From the NCBI GenBank assembly GCA_050180485.1, contig JBFXED010000018.1, positions 1 through 64,000 on the forward strand: 64,000 nt of DNA, in the 5' to 3' direction. The stretch comes from CADEGL01 sp050180485. Lineage in GTDB: Bacteria; Pseudomonadota; Alphaproteobacteria; CADEGL01. How positions within the stretch are numbered: position 1 is the first letter of the stretch; every line of letters begins with the position of its first letter. The notes under the pieces are model-generated. The model was not told the DNA's origin and did no database searches. It saw nothing but the letters and a program-made list of their open reading frames with translations. Position numbers and translations under genes: made by a program. Below are positions 61,037 to 64,000 of the stretch, piece by piece.

Positions 61037-62116
61037 ATGACGAAGAACTTGGTTGGCGGGCGGTTCAATCGCCGCACCGTGTTGAAGTCCGCGAGCCTCG
61101 GCGCAGCCGCGCTCGCGTTCCCAACGGTGCTTGTGCCGCGCAAGACGCGCGCGGCGGTACAGATCACCGTCCGTGATCCGGGCGGCCCGTTCGAGAAAGC
61201 CTTCGGCGAAGGCCTCTACAAGCCGTTCAACGAGAAATACAAGGGTCAGTGCGAAGTTGTCGGCGTGGCCGGCAAGCACGAGCCGACGTCGCAGGTGAAG
61301 GCGATGGTCGACACCAAGACCTACACCTGGGACGCGGCGCTGCTCAGCAAGGCCGCCCATGACGCGCTCGACGGTTATCTGGAGCCGCTCGAGCTTAAGG
61401 GCACGGCCTATGACGAAATTTCGCCCGAGTACAAGACGCCGACCATCTCCGGCAACGACGTGTACTGCGCCGTGATCGGCTACCGCACCGACAAAGTGAA
61501 GAAGCCGCCCAAGTCGTGGGCCGATCTTTGGAACGTCAAGGACTTTCCGGGCCGCCGTTCGCTCCGCAAGTACCCCTTCGACACGATCGAAGAGGCGCTG
61601 ATGGCCGATGGCGTGCCGACCAGCAAGGTCTATCCCTGCGATTTCGATCGCGCGTTCAAGTCTCTCGACAAAATCAAGAAGGACGTCGCGATCTGGTGGG
61701 ACCAGGGCGCCCAGGCGTCGCAGATGCTGAAGACCAACGAGGTCGACATCTTGCCGTGTTGGAACGGCCGTATTCAGGCCGTGATCGACGAAGGCGCGCC
61801 GGTGGCGATGGAGTGGAATCAGAACATCGCCGGCTACGAAGGCTGGTGCATCCTGAAAGGGACGCCGAAGATCGAGTGGGCGCGCAAGTTCATCGCGTTC
61901 GCTGCGGAAGGTAAGAGCCAAGCGGGTTGGGTCGAGCACTTGGCCTATGGCCCGACCAATCCGAACGCTTTCAAGTTCATCAAGCCGGAACGTGCCAAGC
62001 TTGTAGGTACGTTCCCCGAATACCAGTCCAAGGCGTTGTTGATCGACAATGCCTTCTGGGGCAAGGAGAAGGACAAGGCGATCGATATGTTCAACGCCTG
62101 GATGCTCAAGGGCTGA
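61037..62116 (+). CDS. ABC transporter substrate-binding protein, Tat-exported (trio copy 2)
   Basis: A 359-aa binding protein with twin-arginine signal NRRTVLKSASLGAAALAFPT and mature start ITVRDPGGPFEKAFGEGLYKPF. It is almost identical to copy 3 over the mature region, including a 74-nt stretch without a mismatch. ATG 61037 with GGGAG 11 bp upstream was preferred; ATG 61019 is an alternative. A terminator follows, so copies 2 and 3 are separately transcribed at least in part. Confidence 0.9.
   Translation: MTKNLVGGRFNRRTVLKSASLGAAALAFPTVLVPRKTRAAVQITVRDPGGPFEKAFGEGLYKPFNEKYKGQCEVVGVAGKHEPTSQVKAMVDTKTYTWDAALLSKAAHDALDGYLEPLELKGTAYDEISPEYKTPTISGNDVYCAVIGYRTDKVKKPPKSWADLWNVKDFPGRRSLRKYPFDTIEEALMADGVPTSKVYPCDFDRAFKSLDKIKKDVAIWWDQGAQASQMLKTNEVDILPCWNGRIQAVIDEGAPVAMEWNQNIAGYEGWCILKGTPKIEWARKFIAFAAEGKSQAGWVEHLAYGPTNPNAFKFIKPERAKLVGTFPEYQSKALLIDNAFWGKEKDKAIDMFNAWMLKG
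61463..61536 (+). repeat. 74-nt segment identical to 62779-62852
   Basis: Read base by base, this segment of binding-protein copy 2 is identical to the matching part of copy 3, offset 1316 nt. Identity at third codon positions as well implies a recent duplication or gene conversion, and makes the pair a recombination target. Confidence 0.9.
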
Positions 62117-62142
62117 AAACATCGATCCCTAGTTGGACTGTG

Positions 62143-62171
62143 GGCGGCGGGGTATTTCCCGCCGCCTTTTT
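62143..62171 (+). terminator. Rho-independent terminator after binding-protein copy 2
   Basis: A 9-bp stem GGCGGCGGG (62143-62151) / CCCGCCGCC (62158-62166) with a 6-nt loop is followed by T5. It lies 27 bp beyond the stop codon. The following 190 bp to copy 3 are comparatively AT-rich (AAAATTATTGTAATGATAA at 62239-62257) and probably contain that gene's promoter. Confidence 0.9.
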
Positions 62172-62361
62172 ATTCAGCCGCATAGATTGCCGTTATCGAA
62201 TAGCGGTTTGTGCTCGTTGCTTCGTACAGTCTTAATTGGCTAAAATTATTGTAATGATAAGGCATGCTTTCCATCGGGGGGGGTGTGCCCATAAAGACCG
62301 TACTGGCGATCGTCGCACAAGTACGGGGGCCAAACAGGGCCGCAACGAGGAGGCTTCATCC

Positions 62362-63432
62362 ATGCGCATTAAATCGACGGTCAGCCGTCGTTCAATTCTT
62401 AAGGGGGCAGGCGTCGGTGCAGCCGCTGTTGCCTTCCCGACCGTGCTTGTTCCGCGTAAGACCCGTGCAGCGGTTTCGATTACCGTGCGTGATCCGGGCG
62501 GCCCGTTCGAAAAGGCTTTCGGCGAAGGTCTCTACAAGCCGTTCAACGAGAAGTACAAGGGCCAGTGCGAAGTCATCGGCGTGGCCGGCAAGCACGAGCC
62601 GACGTCGCAGGTGAAGGCGATGGTCGACACCAAAACATATACTTGGGATGCCGCCCTGCTCAGCAAGGCCGCGCACGATGCGCTCGACGGCTATCTCGAC
62701 CCGCTGGAATTGAAAGGTACGGCGTGGGACGAGATCAAGGCGGAATACAAGTCGCCAACCTTCTCGGGCAACGACGTCTACTGCGCCGTGATCGGCTACC
62801 GCACCGACAAAGTGAAGAAGCCGCCCAAGTCGTGGGCCGATCTTTGGAACGTGAAGGACTTCCCGGGCCGCCGCTCGCTGCGCAAGTACCCCTTCGACAC
62901 GATCGAAGAGGCGCTGATGGCGGACGGCGTGCCGACCGACAAAGTCTATCCCTGTGATTTCGACCGCGCCTTCAAGTCCCTCGACAAGATCAAGAAGGAC
63001 GTCGCTGTTTGGTGGGATCAGGGCGCCCAGGCGTCGCAGATGTTGAAGACCAACGAGGTCGACATCCTGCCATGCTGGAACGGCCGTATTCAGGCCGTGA
63101 TCGACGAGGGTGGGCCGGTCGCGATGGAGTGGAATCAGAACATCGCGGGCGTCGAAGGGTGGTGCATCCTCAAGGGTACGCCGAAGATCGAATGGGTTCG
63201 TAAGTTCATCGCCTTCGCCGCCGAAGGCAAGAACCAGGCCGAATGGGTCAAGCATCTCAGCTACGGCCCGACAAACCCGAATGCCTTCAAGTTCATCGCG
63301 CCCGATCGCGCCAAGCTCGTGGGAACCTTCCCCGAATACCAGTCGAAGGCGTTGTTGATTGACAATGCTTTTTGGGGCAAGGAGAAGGACAAGGCGATCG
63401 ACATGTTCAACGCCTGGATGCTCAAGGGCTAG
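62362..63432 (+). CDS. ABC transporter substrate-binding protein, Tat-exported (trio copy 3)
   Basis: A 356-aa binding protein with signal SRRSILKGAGVGAAAVAFPT and the same mature sequence pattern as copy 2. Differences are few (for example AWDEIKAEYKSPTFSG versus AYDEISPEYKTPTISG; VEGWCILKG versus YEGWCILKG). GAGGAGG lies 9 bp before ATG 62362. A large hairpin separates it from the ATPase gene, the same layout as in the first transporter cluster. Confidence 0.92.
   Translation: MRIKSTVSRRSILKGAGVGAAAVAFPTVLVPRKTRAAVSITVRDPGGPFEKAFGEGLYKPFNEKYKGQCEVIGVAGKHEPTSQVKAMVDTKTYTWDAALLSKAAHDALDGYLDPLELKGTAWDEIKAEYKSPTFSGNDVYCAVIGYRTDKVKKPPKSWADLWNVKDFPGRRSLRKYPFDTIEEALMADGVPTDKVYPCDFDRAFKSLDKIKKDVAVWWDQGAQASQMLKTNEVDILPCWNGRIQAVIDEGGPVAMEWNQNIAGVEGWCILKGTPKIEWVRKFIAFAAEGKNQAEWVKHLSYGPTNPNAFKFIAPDRAKLVGTFPEYQSKALLIDNAFWGKEKDKAIDMFNAWMLKG
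62779..62852 (+). repeat. 74-nt segment identical to 61463-61536
   Basis: Second copy of the exact repeat inside the binding-protein genes 2 and 3. The flanking sequence differs at synonymous positions only every few codons. Confidence 0.9.
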
Positions 63433-63468
63433 CGCTCGGGTATCCGGTCTAACCAAACCGTGGAGTAA

Positions 63469-63503
63469 GGATACGCGGGTGCGCGTGATGCACCCGCGTA
63501 TCC
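63469..63503 (+). other. Intercistronic hairpin between binding-protein and ATPase genes
   Basis: GGATACGCGGGTGC (63469-63482) and GCACCCGCGTATCC (63490-63503) form a perfect 14-bp stem with a 7-nt loop. No T-run follows (CGCTTAAAGG), and the ATPase start lies 22 bp on. It is best read as an mRNA-processing or stability element limiting expression of the downstream transporter genes. Confidence 0.65.
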
Positions 63504-63525
63504 GCTTAAAGGGGGATCTCGTACC

Positions 63526-64000
63526 GTGTCCGAACCAGCTTACAAACTTAAGATCAGGAACCTGCGCAAGACGTATGGTCCCGTCATCGCCTTGGCGGGC
63601 GCCAATGTCGACATGCGCGAGGGCGAGTTCCTCACGCTTCTCGGACCTTCGGGTTCGGGCAAAACCACCCTGCTGATGGCCGTCGCCGGCCTTCTGCAGC
63701 CGGATGGCGGCGAGGTCTGGATCGATGGCCGCTTGGCCACCTACATGCCGCCCAACAAACGCGACATTGGCATGGTGTTCCAGAACTATGCCCTGTTCCC
63801 CCACCTGACGGTGGCCGAGAACATCGCCTTTCCGTTGCGTATGCGTAAGGTGGACGAGGCCACGATCAAAAAGGAGGTCACGCGCGTTCTCGATGTCGTG
63901 CGTTTGCCGCAGGTTGCCGAGCGTTTGCCGCGCCAGCTTTCGGGCGGCCAGCAGCAGCGCATCGCGCTGGCCCGCTGCATCGTCTACAAGCCGTCGATCA
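63526..64000 (+). CDS. ABC transporter ATP-binding protein, PotA-like (3' end beyond window)
   Basis: Partial gene, 158 codons visible, open to the window edge. GTG 63526 (MSEPAYKLKIRNLRKTYG) has GGGGGATC 8 bp upstream. Walker A GPSGSGKT is at 40-47, the Q-loop in VFQNYALFPHL and the signature LSGGQQQRIALARC near the cut. It is homologous to the ATPase at 12293-13381 but from a different transporter. Permease genes are expected just past the window end. Confidence 0.93.
   Translation, partial: MSEPAYKLKIRNLRKTYGPVIALAGANVDMREGEFLTLLGPSGSGKTTLLMAVAGLLQPDGGEVWIDGRLATYMPPNKRDIGMVFQNYALFPHLTVAENIAFPLRMRKVDEATIKKEVTRVLDVVRLPQVAERLPRQLSGGQQQRIALARCIVYKPSI

Noticed and set aside
62236..62361. Upstream extension of binding-protein copy 3 (start at 62236)
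   Set aside because: It would place about 42 extra residues before a standard twin-arginine signal; GAGGAGG precedes the internal ATG 62362 at proper spacing.
1..64000. Prophage, insertion sequence, tRNA-linked integration or CRISPR in the window
   Set aside because: No integrase, transposase, phage structural gene, tRNA cloverleaf, terminal repeats or repeat-spacer array was seen on either strand.

Overview
The window is high-GC DNA (above 60% by eye) with almost back-to-back genes. It looks like an alphaproteobacterial chromosome, probably a soil or rhizosphere heterotroph of the Rhodospirillales/Rhizobiales type. This rests on gene content (twin-arginine solute-binding proteins, IclR regulators, CoA-ester catabolism, NDP-forming acyl-CoA synthetases), not on a marker gene. 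I see no rRNA, tRNA, CRISPR array, transposase, phage or plasmid gene. The whole window reads as a catabolic and transport region for nitrogen-containing organic compounds.

Layout. 0.1-5.3 kb: IclR regulator, two enoyl-CoA hydratases (one with a histone-H1-like tail), a strong terminator, and an old-yellow-enzyme/TMADH-like flavoprotein. 5.3-7.7 kb: a dimethylglycine/sarcosine dehydrogenase-like FAD and folate enzyme on the minus strand. 7.8-14.1 kb: a polyamine-type ABC importer with two duplicated binding proteins, two permeases and an ATPase, then a quinone reductase. 14.1-32.5 kb: nineteen consecutive minus-strand genes. In transcription order these are three EamA/DMT permeases, an orphan peptide-type binding protein, six more DMT permeases, an M24 hydrolase, three tandem Asp/Glu-racemase-like proteins, an M20 amidohydrolase, two PhyH dioxygenases, a FAD amine oxidase and a hot-dog thioesterase. 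32.6-41.7 kb: hydroxyacid dehydrogenase, two NDP-forming acyl-CoA synthetases, a 3-aminobutyryl-CoA ammonia-lyase-like protein, an SDR, a luciferase-like monooxygenase and an enoyl-CoA hydratase. 41.7-45.6 kb: a three-subunit D-hydroxyproline/opine dehydrogenase-like complex with a DapA-family lyase. 45.7-52.5 kb: thioesterases, a VOC protein, a nitroreductase, an MBL/beta-CASP nuclease-like protein, an acyl-CoA dehydrogenase, a cupin and a CaiB-type CoA-transferase. 52.7-57.7 kb: four tandem ornithine-cyclodeaminase-family genes and an LrgAB pair. 57.7-64 kb: a second IclR regulator, an enoyl-CoA hydratase, three duplicated binding proteins and the start of an ABC ATPase cut by the window edge.

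The most striking property is repeated local duplication: nine DMT permeases, four OCD-family genes, three racemase-like genes, binding proteins in a pair and a trio, and paired PhyH, hot-dog and acyl-CoA synthetase genes. Seven of the eight junctions between successive DMT genes are 4-nt ATGA or GTGA overlaps; the eighth is occupied by the binding-protein gene. A palindrome of the form GTATTG-N5-CAATAC stands in three divergent promoter regions (38.3, 45.7 and 58.7 kb), which suggests one regulator, plausibly the IclR protein at 57.7 kb, links these blocks. A working picture is: binding-protein transporters import amino or N-methyl compounds; flavin oxidases, dioxygenases, hydrolases and racemase or cyclodeaminase-type enzymes convert them to amino or oxo acids; CoA activation, ammonia elimination and crotonases feed the carbon skeletons into central metabolism; DMT permeases export or exchange intermediates. 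Substrates are not readable from sequence alone.
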